A stretch of DNA of 64,000 nt from CAYUYV01 sp050331455 (GCA_050331455.1 JBHJGV010000007.1:68749-132748); one strand, 5' to 3'; positions 34,665-43,834 are shown, numbered from the stretch's first letter. Program-made: numbers and translations. Notes: generated by a model from the sequence alone, not told the origin.

Positions 34665-35593
34665 GCCCGAAGGACCCGGATGACCTCCCGGGCGACGGCC
34701 GCATGGACCGCATCGGTGTCCGGCGCGAGCGGCTCGTGGGCATTGAGAAAGCTCACGATCAACAGCGGGCCCGCAGCCGACGCCTCATTGCCGGAGGGCA
34801 GAACAAAAGCCACATCATTGCTGGAATTCGTCGTGTTCGTGCCGGTCTTGTCGCCCACAATCCAGTCCGCGGGCAGACCGGCCCGAAGGCGGCGCAGCCC
34901 GGTCCGTGCCCCAATCATCCAGCCCCGCAACCGGTCCCGCGAGGCCGGCGACAGGGCGGCGCCGAAAAGAAAACGGCGCATCAGACCCAGCATGGCGTCA
35001 GGACTGGAGGTGTCCCGGGGATCGCCGGGCACAAAAGTGTTGAGGTCCAGCTCCCAGCGGTCGAGCCGGGTGACCGTGTCGCCGGCCGCGCGCACCCCGT
35101 CCGTGAAGCCCGCCGGACCGCCAAGGGTTGCCAGCAAAAGATTGGCCGCGGTGTTGTCGCTGAGGCGGACCGCGGCCGCACACAGATCCGCCACGCCCAT
35201 CCCGCCGCTTTCCACGGCCTTTTCCGTCGCTGGAGAATAGGTCACGAGATCGCCCGGCGCGAAGGGCACCCGGCGCTCCAGGCTTTCCTCGCCCCGATCC
35301 ACGCGTTGGAGGACCAGCGCGGCCAGCACCCATTTGAAGCTGGAACACATGGCAAAGCGCTCATCGGCTCGATGGGCGAGCCTCGCCCCGGATGCCAGGT
35401 CCATGGCCGCCACGCCGACACGGGTGATGCCGGGCCGCGCCTCCAGGGCGGCAAGGTCCTCAAGAGCCGCGACGTCCTTGGGACGTGTCACATCCCGTGG
35501 AGTCGCGCGGGCCGGCACCGGGCCCGCCAGGGCGGTTGCTCCGGCCAGCGCGAACAGGCTCCTTCGACTGGGGCTCGTCCAAAAGGCGCGCAT
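34661..35593 (-). CDS. Class A beta-lactamase, Tat-exported
   Basis: A 310-residue serine beta-lactamase that hydrolyses beta-lactam rings in the periplasm. Residues 1-30 form a Tat signal (SRRSLFALAG, ending ARA). The active-site motifs are all present: SSFK (Ser70, Lys73) preceded by Cys at position 69, SDN in VRLSDNTAANLL (Ser130), the omega-loop E-L-D-L-N (Glu166, Asn170), and KTG in VGDKTGTNTTNSSND. The segment after KTG is unlike that of common clinical enzymes and appears one residue shorter. The long open frame before 35593 overlaps the divergent SDR gene and is not used. No mobile element lies nearby, so this looks chromosomal and intrinsic. Confidence 0.92.
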   Translation of the reverse strand: MRAFWTSPSRRSLFALAGATALAGPVPARATPRDVTRPKDVAALEDLAALEARPGITRVGVAAMDLASGARLAHRADERFAMCSSFKWVLAALVLQRVDRGEESLERRVPFAPGDLVTYSPATEKAVESGGMGVADLCAAAVRLSDNTAANLLLATLGGPAGFTDGVRAAGDTVTRLDRWELDLNTFVPGDPRDTSSPDAMLGLMRRFLFGAALSPASRDRLRGWMIGARTGLRRLRAGLPADWIVGDKTGTNTTNSSNDVAFVLPSGNEASAAGPLLIVSFLNAHEPLAPDTDAVHAAVAREVIRVLRA

Positions 35594-35699
35594 GGGTCGG
35601 GTCCTTTTCGAGATGGGGTCGCACGGCCTGTGCGGCATGGATCGCCGGAGGCGCATGGGGTACCAAACGCTTCCGCTGCACCGGAACAGGAGATGCAGG

Positions 35700-36473
35700 A
35701 TGAACAGTGTCGAGAACAAGGTGATCGTGATCACCGGCGCCAGCCGGGGCATCGGCGCGGCGACGGCCCGCCATCTGGCGCGCTTGGGTGCGCGGGTCGT
35801 CCTTGCCGCCCGCGATGCGCAAGCCATCGGGACGCTGGCGCAGGAGATCGAGGCTGCGGGCGGCACCGCAAGCGCCCTTGCCGGCGACGTCAGCCGCTTT
35901 GAGGATGTCCGTGCGGTGATGGATCACGCGGTGCAGCGCCATGGCCGGCTCGATGTGCTCGTCAACAATGCGGGCGTGATCGACCCCATCGCCCGGCTGA
36001 CCGACAGCGATCCGGAGGCCTGGTCTCGCGTGGTCGATATCAACCTCAAGGGCGTCTATTACGGTATGCGCCTCGCCATTCCGGACATGCTGAAAGGCGG
36101 CGGCGGCACGGTGATCAATATCAGTTCCGGGGCCGCGACGGGCGCCCTCGAAGGCTGGAGCCATTATTGCGCCACCAAGGCGGCTGTCCTGTCTCTCACC
36201 CGCTGCGGGCACAAGGAATATGGCGACCGGGGCATCACGGTCGTAGGCCTGAGCCCCGGTACCGTCGCAACGGACATGCAGGTCCTGATCAAGGACTCCG
36301 GCGTCAACCCGGTCAGCCAATTGGATCCGTCTGTGCACATCCCATCGGAATGGGTCGCCCAGGCCATCGCCCACCTGTGCGGGCCCCTGGGGCGCGATTA
36401 TGCCGGCACGGATTTTACTCTCAAGACCGATGAAGAGCGGGCCCGGGTCGGCCTGCCCCCCATCGGCGGGTGA
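35700..36473 (+). CDS. Short-chain dehydrogenase/reductase
   Basis: A 257-residue classical SDR. The cofactor motif GASRGIG, then LAGDVS, NNAG, the catalytic Ser in INISSG and Tyr-x3-Lys in YCATK are intact. LSPGTVATDM is typical of the family. The pair of Arg residues after the second strand (AARDA) hints at NADP(H). The substrate cannot be told. AGGAG lies seven bases before ATG 35700. A methyltransferase gene follows after nine bases, so the two probably share a transcript. Confidence 0.9.
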   Translation: MNSVENKVIVITGASRGIGAATARHLARLGARVVLAARDAQAIGTLAQEIEAAGGTASALAGDVSRFEDVRAVMDHAVQRHGRLDVLVNNAGVIDPIARLTDSDPEAWSRVVDINLKGVYYGMRLAIPDMLKGGGGTVINISSGAATGALEGWSHYCATKAAVLSLTRCGHKEYGDRGITVVGLSPGTVATDMQVLIKDSGVNPVSQLDPSVHIPSEWVAQAIAHLCGPLGRDYAGTDFTLKTDEERARVGLPPIGG

Positions 36474-36482
36474 GGACCGATC

Positions 36483-37208
36483 TTGCCGAGCGATTGGGAC
36501 CAGTCCGCCCAAGCCTGGATCGGAGCCATGGGCGAGGGCGGGGATTGGGCGCGCCAACAGATCACCGATCCATCATTTCTTCGCATCCTGGAGGGGCTGG
36601 CGGCAACCTGCGCAGTGGATGTGGGCTGCGGAGAAGGCCGGTCCTGCCGCATGATACGCGCCCGAGGCATCGAGTGCATTGGGATCGATCCAACCCGGGC
36701 GCTCCTCGACGAGGCGCGGCGGCGCGATCCGGGCGGGACCTATCTTCTCGCCGGCGCGGAGGCCCTGCCCCTGGCCGATGCCTGTGTGGATCTCGTCTTG
36801 AGTTGCATGAGCCTGATTGACATCGAGGACATCGACCGGGCCATCCCGGAAATGGCGCGCGTGCTGAGGCCCGGCGGACGGCTGGTCGTCTTTAACCTGA
36901 CGAGTTTCGTCACCGCCGGCGGTCCGCGTGGTTGGCAGCGGGGGCCGGACGGGGAGAAACAGGTCTTCGGCATCGATCGCTATCTGGAGGACTGGGCCTA
37001 TGAAGTCGCGTTTTCGGGTTTGAGGATCATCAACCGGCACCGGCCCTTGAGCCGCTACATGGCCCTTTTTCTGGGCGAAGGCCTTACCCTGGAACGCTTC
37101 GAGGAACCGTTGCCCGTGACGCCCGATGATCCGCGGACAAAGGACTACTGCAGGGCGCCGTGGATCCATGGGATGGTCTGGCGCAAACCGGGAGACGGCC
37201 CATGCTGA
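36483..37208 (+). CDS. Class I SAM-dependent methyltransferase
   Basis: A 241-residue enzyme of the Methyltransf_11 type. Motif I is VDVGCGEGRSCRMI, the acidic residue of motif II is in GIDPTRALLDEA, and motif IV is DACVDLVLSCMSLIDI, followed by MARVLRPGGRLVVFN. The start is TTG at 36483, with GAGGA six bases upstream. It overlaps the start of the next gene by seven bases and lies nine bases after an SDR gene. Substrate unknown. Confidence 0.88.
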   Translation: MPSDWDQSAQAWIGAMGEGGDWARQQITDPSFLRILEGLAATCAVDVGCGEGRSCRMIRARGIECIGIDPTRALLDEARRRDPGGTYLLAGAEALPLADACVDLVLSCMSLIDIEDIDRAIPEMARVLRPGGRLVVFNLTSFVTAGGPRGWQRGPDGEKQVFGIDRYLEDWAYEVAFSGLRIINRHRPLSRYMALFLGEGLTLERFEEPLPVTPDDPRTKDYCRAPWIHGMVWRKPGDGPC

Positions 37209-37870
37209 AATGGATCCTCCGCAGTCTCGGGATCGGGATCGCGATCCTGGTGATTGGGCTGAGCGCTAATGGAGCCATGGGCTGGGTGGATGCGGCTCGC
37301 GACGCCCCGGCCCTCCAGCAGCGGGCCGCGGCCCTGCGCGCCGGCGGCAAAGGGCCCGACTCCCTGGGCGCGGAGCGTCTGGCCATCCTGCTCGCGGTCC
37401 AGGATCCGGGCTTTTACGACCATGCCGGCGTCGATCTCTCGACCCCCGGCGCGGGCTTGACCACCGTGACCCAATCCGTGGCCAAACGGATGGCGTTCGA
37501 AGACTTCAAGCCAGGACTGCGCAAACTGCGCCAGACCACCTATGCCCTGTCCCTCGAACGCCGACTGACCAAGGACGACATCCTGACCCTGTTTCTCGCC
37601 CATGTCCCTATGGGCCGGGCGGAGGAAGGCTGGATCGAGGGCTTCCACAAGGGCGCGGAGGTGTTTTTCGGCGGCCAGCCGGCAGATATTCCGCGACAGG
37701 ATTTTATTGCCCTGACCGCCGTGATGATCGCGCCCGGGCGCCTGAAGCTGGCCGCTCCGGACCCGTTGCTGAAAAGCCGCATCAGGCGCATTGCACGTCT
37801 TGCCGACGGCGCCTGCGCCCCGGTCGATCTGCGCGACGTGTGGCTGCGAGGGTGCGCCCAGCGTCCGTAA
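37202..37870 (+). CDS. GT51-like transglycosylase protein, probably inactive
   Basis: A 222-residue membrane-anchored protein (helix at residues 5-24) resembling biosynthetic peptidoglycan glycosyltransferases. The order of motifs is kept: AVQDPGFYDHAGVD, GLTTVTQSVAKRM, KLRQTTYALSLERRLTKDDIL, then GFHKGAEVFFG. In active enzymes the first reads E-D-x2-F-x2-H and the third K-E-x3-A-x2-L-E. Here both catalytic Glu positions are Gln. Either it is a pseudoenzyme with a binding or regulatory role, or it belongs to a divergent family with other chemistry. It overlaps the methyltransferase gene by seven bases. Confidence 0.72.
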   Translation: MLKWILRSLGIGIAILVIGLSANGAMGWVDAARDAPALQQRAAALRAGGKGPDSLGAERLAILLAVQDPGFYDHAGVDLSTPGAGLTTVTQSVAKRMAFEDFKPGLRKLRQTTYALSLERRLTKDDILTLFLAHVPMGRAEEGWIEGFHKGAEVFFGGQPADIPRQDFIALTAVMIAPGRLKLAAPDPLLKSRIRRIARLADGACAPVDLRDVWLRGCAQRP

Positions 37871-37886
37871 TCGCCTGCCGATCCGA

Positions 37887-38480
37887 TCACATCTGTCTCG
37901 GCGGTTCCCCAGGCGCAAACGGGGGGCCGTGATCCTGGGGCGGATAAAGCGGCATCTTGGTCGCCGCGAGGCGCATGGTCAGGATCATCTGAACATTGAA
38001 ATAGACGCTGGCCGTCACAAAGGCCGACAGTGTCACCAGCGGGATCGTGTCGATAATGGCGACGGTGCGGTCGTCATCTGCCATTCGGATGTTGTTGACG
38101 AAGTCGACCACGAAGAGGGTCATCATGGAAAAAACCAGGACGAACACACCGAAGGCCTGGATGGCCAGGGGCATCGACAGGCAGACATAACGCGTCACGA
38201 AATCCCGATTGTCGCCCCGCTCGTTCACCTGGAACGAGAAAATCAAACCGATTATGAATAGGACCAGGGTCGCCAGGTCCCCCATCAGCGTGTACAGGCG
38301 CACGATCGGGGCCTCCGGCACACGCGCCATGGTGGGATTGGTCAGCAGAACGATGAGATAGACAATGCCGGGAAGGAGTCCCGCAACGACATAAAAGAAG
38401 AAATACCAGAACTGGGTTCGCGGATGGATGGCGTAGTTTCCCAGCATCCGGGCAAGATGCACATGATTGAAAATCGTCAC
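37887..38480 (-). CDS. Hypothetical four-helix membrane protein
   Basis: A 197-residue protein with four clear transmembrane segments (about residues 25-47, 65-85, 103-130 and 148-172) and short loops. The C-terminus is Pro-rich. No family recognised. It is convergent with the GT51-like gene (16 bases between stops) and divergent from pstS. Confidence 0.65.
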   Translation of the reverse strand: MTIFNHVHLARMLGNYAIHPRTQFWYFFFYVVAGLLPGIVYLIVLLTNPTMARVPEAPIVRLYTLMGDLATLVLFIIGLIFSFQVNERGDNRDFVTRYVCLSMPLAIQAFGVFVLVFSMMTLFVVDFVNNIRMADDDRTVAIIDTIPLVTLSAFVTASVYFNVQMILTMRLAATKMPLYPPQDHGPPFAPGEPPRQM

Positions 38481-38748
38481 GGACCACGCCCCCCAGAAAA
38501 TCTGCCCAAAGTCTTCCGATCTGCAAAAACCCTGCCTTGAATGCCTTTTGAGTCAAGGGCCAATGCGCCGGCGAGGGCCAATGCGCCGGCGGGGGCCCCT
38601 CCGCCGAAACCGCTGCGCCTGCCTTGCCGGATGCGAGGGTGGTCCGCAGAGACACTTCGCGGTATCAAAGCCACGTCAGAATTGCCCCACACGGGTTTGA
38701 CCATGAGGCGCGCCCGGTCCGGGCCGCGCTGAGAAGGGAGATTTCAGC
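38481..38748. other. Intergenic region before pstS with 18-bp tandem repeat
   Basis: This 268-base region should contain the pst promoter. It carries a perfect tandem duplication of an 18-bp unit starting AGGGCCAATGCG at 38556-38573 and 38574-38591. I looked for a Pho box (CTGTCAT-N4-CTGTCAT) and found none convincing. Confidence 0.6.
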
Positions 38749-39858
38749 ATGACCGCGCCGCTTCCACGCCCCCTCGTCGCCGGACTGGCCGCTTTTGCCA
38801 TGCTCGGCCTTAGCGCCTGCGATTCCGGCACGCAAAACGGCAACGGAGGCACCGCCGCCATACGGGACCGCATCCGCGTGGTCGGGTCTTCCACCGTGTT
38901 CCCCTATTCCGTGGCGGTGGCTGAGGAGTTTGCCAACAAGACCGGGCGGCCCGCACCGGTTGTCGAGTCGACGGGCACCGGCGGCGGCATGAAGATCTTC
39001 TGCGACGGGGTCGGCGAGTCGTTCCCGGACATCGCGGGCGCCTCCCGCGCCATGAAGCCGTCCGAATGGACCCGCTGCCAGGAGAACGGCGTGACTTCGG
39101 TCAGCGAGGCGTTGATCGGCTATGACGGACTGACGGTCAGCGTCTCCCGCAAGGCTGAATTTCCCTGGGCGCTGACGGAAAGCCAGATCTTCCTGGCGCT
39201 TGCCTCCCAGGTGCCCGATCCGGATACGGGCGAGACCCTGGTCGACAATCCGTATACGGTGTGGTCCGAGATTGACGATTCATTGCCGGAGACGGAAATC
39301 CGGGTGTTCGGACCGCCCCCGACCTCGGGCACGCGGGATGCCTTTGTCGAACTCGCCATGCATGACGGCTGCCAGGCCCTGCCCTTCTATCAGGCCGAAA
39401 AGGCCGAGATGGGCGAGGCGTTCGAGGACTACATGGACCGGACCTGCAGCCGGATGCGCCAGGACGGTCCCTTCATCGAGGCCGGCGAGAACGACAATCT
39501 GATCGTCCAGCGCCTGAATGCCGACCCGACCGCCCTCGGCATATTCGGCTACTCGTTCCTTTACGAAAACCAGGACATCCTGAAACCGGTCATCGTCAAC
39601 GGTGTCGAGCCGACCCTCGAAACCATCGGGGACGGCTCTTATGACATCGCGCGCCCGCTGTTCTTCTATTCCAAGAATGCCCATCGGGGCGTGATCCCCG
39701 GCCTTGAGGAGTTCATCGCGGAATATGTGAGCATGGAAGCGCTGGGTCCGGACGGCTATCTGGTCGAGCGGGGTCTCACCCCCCTTTCGGATGCCGAGCG
39801 GGCCCGGGCGCGCAGCGCGGTGCTGGACGGTTCGCCCGTGGCGCGTTTCACGCAATGA
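38749..39858 (+). CDS. pstS: Phosphate-binding lipoprotein PstS
   Basis: A 369-residue phosphate-binding protein. The signal peptide ends in a lipobox, LGLSACDSG (Cys24), so it is probably membrane-attached. Binding-site motifs include RVVGSSTVFPYSVAVAEEF, VESTGTGGGMKIFC, DIAGASRAM and the FGPPPTSGTRDAFVELA phosphate loop. The YSFLYEN and RPLFFYSKNAHRG segments are typical of alphaproteobacterial PstS. GGGAG lies upstream of ATG 38749. pstC follows after 66 bases. Confidence 0.92.
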   Translation: MTAPLPRPLVAGLAAFAMLGLSACDSGTQNGNGGTAAIRDRIRVVGSSTVFPYSVAVAEEFANKTGRPAPVVESTGTGGGMKIFCDGVGESFPDIAGASRAMKPSEWTRCQENGVTSVSEALIGYDGLTVSVSRKAEFPWALTESQIFLALASQVPDPDTGETLVDNPYTVWSEIDDSLPETEIRVFGPPPTSGTRDAFVELAMHDGCQALPFYQAEKAEMGEAFEDYMDRTCSRMRQDGPFIEAGENDNLIVQRLNADPTALGIFGYSFLYENQDILKPVIVNGVEPTLETIGDGSYDIARPLFFYSKNAHRGVIPGLEEFIAEYVSMEALGPDGYLVERGLTPLSDAERARARSAVLDGSPVARFTQ

Positions 39859-39924
39859 TCCGGCCGGGTCGCGGTGCCGGCGGATACGCCGGTGCCGCAG
39901 TATCCGTTCCTGTGCGAGGGCCCC

Positions 39925-41322
39925 ATGCTTGCCTGGACTTTCACCGTCATCGCCGTGATGGCCTTGGCCAGTTTTGCCTGGGCCCGCCACCGGGCCTTGG
40001 GCTTTCGCCACGCCGCCTCCGGCGCTGGGGGCCGGAGCCCGGTTCTGCACTCTCTCCCGCTTTATCACGGCGCCTATGCCGCGTCCTGGGCCCTGCTGCC
40101 GTCCATGATCGTCGTGCTGATCTGGACCCTGACCCAGGACAGCGCCATCAATGCGTTGATCCTGTCGACTTTGCCGGACGGGCGGACCGAAGGCCGCTCG
40201 ACCGGTGAGATCGGCCTGCTGATTTCGGAGATCCGTCAGCTTGCCGCGGGCCGGCAATTCCGCACGCCGGAGCCGGATCTTTTGGCGGCGGCACAACGGC
40301 TGAACCGCTGGACCGACCTTGCGGGGCTGGCGATGCTCTCCAGCGCTGCCGCCATGACCGCCCTCGGGGCCGCTGTCGCCATCACCCGGGCAACCCCCGA
40401 CTTCCGGGCCCGCAATCGTTTCGAGGGGATCCTGACGGGGCTGATGATGTTCAGCTCCGCCGTGGCTGTCCTGACCACCCTGGGGATCATCGCCGCCCTG
40501 GTGTTCGAATCGTTTGCCTTTTTCCGGCAGGTTCCGGCGCTGGAATTCCTGTTCGGCCTGCGTTGGGAGCCCCAGATCGCCATCCGGCAGGACCAGGTGG
40601 CAGGCCTCGGCGCCTTCGGTGCGGTGCCCGTCTTCGCCGGTACTTTGCTCATCGCGGTGGTGGCCCTGGCTGTTGCCGTGCCCATCGGTCTCCTGTCCGC
40701 CCTCTATCTTGCCGAATATGCCAATGGGCGCATCCGGTCGGTGATCAAGCCGGCGCTCGAGGTACTCTCCGGCGTGCCGACGGTGGTTTACGGCTTCTTC
40801 GCCGTGCTGATCGTGGCCCCTGCCCTTGTCACCGCCGGAACGGCCCTCGGGCTCGACGTGGCCCCGAACAGCGCCATCGCGGCCGGCAGCGTGATGGGCA
40901 TCATGATTATTCCCTTCATCTCCTCCCTGTCCGACGATGCCCTGAACGCTGTTCCCAACAGCCTGCGGGACGGCTCCTATGCCCTCGGGGCCACCCAGGG
41001 AGAGACGATCGTCCGGGTCCTGATCCCGGCGGCTCTGCCGGGTATCGCGGGCGGCGTTCTTCTGGCTCTCAGCCGGGCCATCGGGGAAACCATGATCGTG
41101 GTCATGGCCGCGGGTCTGATTGCCCGGCTCACCGCCAATCCGTTCGAGGGGGTCACGACGGTCACGGTCCAGATCGTGACGCTGCTGACGGGGGATACGG
41201 AGTTCGACAATCCGAAGACTCTCTCCGCCTTCGCCCTCGGGCTCGTCCTGTTCGCCGTGACGCTAACCCTGAATGTCATCGCCCTGCGCATCGTCCAGAC
41301 GTATCGGGAACGCTATGAGTGA
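39925..41322 (+). CDS. pstC: Phosphate ABC transporter permease PstC
   Basis: A 465-residue inner-membrane permease. The N-terminal 180 residues add two or three extra helices, as in other alphaproteobacterial PstC. The core has the BPD-transporter helices with PALEVLSGVPTVVYGF, the coupling-helix region DGSYALGATQGETIVRVLIPAALPGI, and LSRAIGETMIVVMAAG. ATG at 39925 is chosen because GAGGG lies just upstream. Its end overlaps pstA by eight bases. Confidence 0.92.
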   Translation: MLAWTFTVIAVMALASFAWARHRALGFRHAASGAGGRSPVLHSLPLYHGAYAASWALLPSMIVVLIWTLTQDSAINALILSTLPDGRTEGRSTGEIGLLISEIRQLAAGRQFRTPEPDLLAAAQRLNRWTDLAGLAMLSSAAAMTALGAAVAITRATPDFRARNRFEGILTGLMMFSSAVAVLTTLGIIAALVFESFAFFRQVPALEFLFGLRWEPQIAIRQDQVAGLGAFGAVPVFAGTLLIAVVALAVAVPIGLLSALYLAEYANGRIRSVIKPALEVLSGVPTVVYGFFAVLIVAPALVTAGTALGLDVAPNSAIAAGSVMGIMIIPFISSLSDDALNAVPNSLRDGSYALGATQGETIVRVLIPAALPGIAGGVLLALSRAIGETMIVVMAAGLIARLTANPFEGVTTVTVQIVTLLTGDTEFDNPKTLSAFALGLVLFAVTLTLNVIALRIVQTYRERYE

Positions 41323-42610
41323 TTTGGCCCTCACCCCCGGCAGGCGGACCGTCGACTGGACCTCGTCCACCATGGCGGACCGGGTCAAGTCCCGTCGCCG
41401 ATCGGATCTCGGCCTTCAGGTCGTCGGGATTGGCGCCATTGCCATCGCCCTGGGGCTGCTTGGCACCCTGCTCGTGTCCTTGACGGTCATCGGCTATCAG
41501 GCCTTCACCCAGACCCATCTGGACCTGACGGTCACGCTGCCGGACAGTGAATTTTCTCCGGATGCGCCTTTGCGCGGCGATTACGACGGTGCCCTGGACG
41601 AGGCCCTTTTCGCGCTCTTCCCCGATGTGACCGAGCGCCGGGACCGCCGCGCCGTCTCTTCCATCCTGTCCTCGGCCGCCGGCAATCTGCTGCGCCAAAG
41701 AGTGGTCCAGGACCCGTCCCTGATCGGGGAGCCCTTCACGCTCCGCCTGCCCGTCTCGGATACGTTCGATCAGCTCCACAAGAAGGCAGTGAACCGGGAC
41801 GCGCCGGAAAATCAGCGCCGTGTGAGCGACCGGCAAATCGGCTGGTTCGATTCGCTTGAGGAGCGGGGCCTGATCTCGCGGCCGTTCAACACGCGCCTGT
41901 TCACGGCGCCGGACAGCCGCTATCCCGAAATCGCCGGCCTTGCCGGGGCGCTCACCGGTTCGTTCCTCGCCCTGCTCGTCTGTTTCCTGATCAGCTTTCC
42001 CCTCGGCATCGCCGCCGCCATCCACCTTGAGGAGTTCGCGCCGCGCAACCGGTGGACCGACCTGATCGAGGTGAACGTCAACAATCTGGCCGCCGTGCCG
42101 TCCATCGTGTTCGGCCTTCTGGGCCTCGCGGTTTTTCTCCAGTTCGTCGGCCTGCCCCGGTCGGCGCCCCTGGTGGGTGGCATGGTCCTGTCCCTGATGA
42201 CCCTGCCCACCATCATTATCGCGACCCGGGCCTCCCTGAAAGCCGTGGCGCCATCCATCCGTGAGGCCGCGTTGGGCGTGGGCGCTTCGAAACACCAGAC
42301 CGTTTTCGACCATGTGCTGCCCTCGGCCATGCCGGGCATTCTGACGGGCACGATCATCGGCCTCGCCCAGGCCCTCGGGGAAACCGCCCCGCTCTTGTTG
42401 ATCGGCATGAACGCCTTCATCCCGGCCCTGCCGGACGGCCTGATGGAGCCGGCAACGGCCCTGCCCACGCAGATCTTCATCTGGGCGGACAGTCCCGAGC
42501 GCGGCTTCGTGCAGCGGACGGCGGCGGGCATCCTGGTTCTGTTGGGTTTCCTCCTTGTCATGAACGCCCTTGCCATCGGCCTGCGCCAGTGGCTTCAGAA
42601 ACGCACGTGA
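41315..42610 (+). CDS. pstA: Phosphate ABC transporter permease PstA
   Basis: A 431-residue permease. One helix near residues 38-60 is followed by a periplasmic insert of about 150 residues (DUF3333-like). Then comes the permease core with LAAVPSIVFGLLGLAVF, REAALGVGASKHQTVFDHVLPSAMPGI and LAQALGETAPLLLIGM. ATG at 41315 overlaps pstC. In most genomes pstB and phoU follow, but here the next gene is another binding protein after a 168-base gap. Confidence 0.93.
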   Translation: MSDLALTPGRRTVDWTSSTMADRVKSRRRSDLGLQVVGIGAIAIALGLLGTLLVSLTVIGYQAFTQTHLDLTVTLPDSEFSPDAPLRGDYDGALDEALFALFPDVTERRDRRAVSSILSSAAGNLLRQRVVQDPSLIGEPFTLRLPVSDTFDQLHKKAVNRDAPENQRRVSDRQIGWFDSLEERGLISRPFNTRLFTAPDSRYPEIAGLAGALTGSFLALLVCFLISFPLGIAAAIHLEEFAPRNRWTDLIEVNVNNLAAVPSIVFGLLGLAVFLQFVGLPRSAPLVGGMVLSLMTLPTIIIATRASLKAVAPSIREAALGVGASKHQTVFDHVLPSAMPGILTGTIIGLAQALGETAPLLLIGMNAFIPALPDGLMEPATALPTQIFIWADSPERGFVQRTAAGILVLLGFLLVMNALAIGLRQWLQKRT

Positions 42611-42656
42611 ATTCAGGCGGTTGGTATTGGTGCCGAACGACGCCCAGCGGGCGTGG

Positions 42657-42674
42657 CTGTCACATTTCTGGAGA
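42657..42674 (+). promoter_or_regulatory. Possible Pho box
   Basis: CTGTCAC, then ATTT, then CTGGAGA. The Pho box bound by PhoB is two CTGTCAT-like heptamers separated by four bases. The left half matches at six of seven positions; the right half keeps only CTG and one further base. It lies about 105 bases before the start of the second phosphate-binding protein. Confidence 0.35.
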
Positions 42675-42778
42675 ACACCCGTGGTATTGGACACGTGCGG
42701 TGGAATGACCTATCCACCGCCAGGGTTTTGATGACGATCCGGATGCGGTTCGTTGTGACGAAAAAGAAGAGAGGGGAC

Positions 42779-43834
42779 ATGAACCGGTTCAGCGCCATCC
42801 TGCTTGCCGTTCTGACCGCAACGGCCGTGGCCGCCCCGTCGGCGGGTTCGGAAACAACGGCCACATTTGCGGACATGCCGGACTATCAGCCCGGATCGAA
42901 AGCTCTTGAGGGAACACTGACCGCGATCGGCTCCGACACGCTCGGCGAGGTCATGGATGCCTGGGTTGAGGCGTTCACCGCCTTCCACGGCGATGTGTCC
43001 ACGGAAATCCGGTCGCAAGGGTCCCAGACCGCCGTCCCTGCCCTCCAACAGGGCAGAACGCTCCTTGCGCCCATGAGCCGCCGGATGACCAAAGGCGAAG
43101 AAGCGGCGTTTAAGGACATATTCGGATATCAGCCCACGGCCTTCATCGTTTCGCTCGATGCTTTGGCCGTGTATGTGCATAAAGACAATCCGATTTATGG
43201 CCTCACCATGGGTCAACTCGATCAAGTGTTCTCTTCGACCCACATGTGCGGCGGCGACCCGATCACCCGCTGGGAAGAACTGGCCGTCGGCACCCGGACG
43301 GTTGGTCGGATCCGGGTTCTCGGACGAAACACCGTGTCGGGCACTTACGAGTTTTTCCGCAAGACGGCGTTATGCAACGGTGCGTTCCGGACCGATTATG
43401 TGGAACACGAAGACTCCGCCGCGGTGATCAAGGCGGTGGCTGCGGACATCAACGCGATCGGCTTTGCAGGACTCGGCTATAACCAGCCCAATGTCCGGCC
43501 CATCGCCATCGCGCAGGGCCGTGATCCGTACTCGGCCCGCTTCTTCCCGGTCTATGTGGAAAAGTTCACCAACTCCGACGACCCGGACAAGCGGTTCGCC
43601 TATGTGCTGGACGGACGCTATCCCCTGTCGCGGCCGCTGTTCATCTATGTGAACCGTGAGCCCGGGAAACCGATGACGCCGCTGACCCAGGCCTTCCTGG
43701 ATTTTGTGCTGTCCAGCCAGGGCCAGTCCATCGTTCTTAAAAACGGCTTTGTGCCCTTGCCGGCGAAGACGCTGGAGCGCGAGCGCCGCAAGCTCGCCCC
43801 GGATTACCAGCCCCGACGCTGGTGGTTCGAATAA
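42779..43834 (+). CDS. PstS-like periplasmic phosphate-binding protein
   Basis: A 351-residue exported protein. A Sec signal peptide (residues 1-23) has no lipobox. The mature part follows the PstS fold: TAIGSDTLGEVMDAWVEAF, SQGSQTAVPALQQGR, LLAPMSRRM, DALAVYVHKDNP, LGRNTVSGTYEFFRKTALC and RPLFIYVNREPGKP. It is only distantly like the PstS upstream. GAGGGG precedes the ATG. It lies between pstA and a PiT-like transporter, which suggests delivery of phosphate either to PstCA or to that transporter, or sensing. Confidence 0.88.
   Translation: MNRFSAILLAVLTATAVAAPSAGSETTATFADMPDYQPGSKALEGTLTAIGSDTLGEVMDAWVEAFTAFHGDVSTEIRSQGSQTAVPALQQGRTLLAPMSRRMTKGEEAAFKDIFGYQPTAFIVSLDALAVYVHKDNPIYGLTMGQLDQVFSSTHMCGGDPITRWEELAVGTRTVGRIRVLGRNTVSGTYEFFRKTALCNGAFRTDYVEHEDSAAVIKAVAADINAIGFAGLGYNQPNVRPIAIAQGRDPYSARFFPVYVEKFTNSDDPDKRFAYVLDGRYPLSRPLFIYVNREPGKPMTPLTQAFLDFVLSSQGQSIVLKNGFVPLPAKTLERERRKLAPDYQPRRWWFE

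Noticed and set aside
38481..38748. Pho box upstream of pstS
   Set aside because: No pair of CTGTCA-like heptamers with proper spacing could be found. The tandem 18-bp repeat there has the wrong sequence.
41276..42694. Minus-strand frame of 472 codons over pstA
   Set aside because: Antisense shadow: the product is Gln/Gly/Arg-rich without motifs, whereas pstA on the plus strand is complete.
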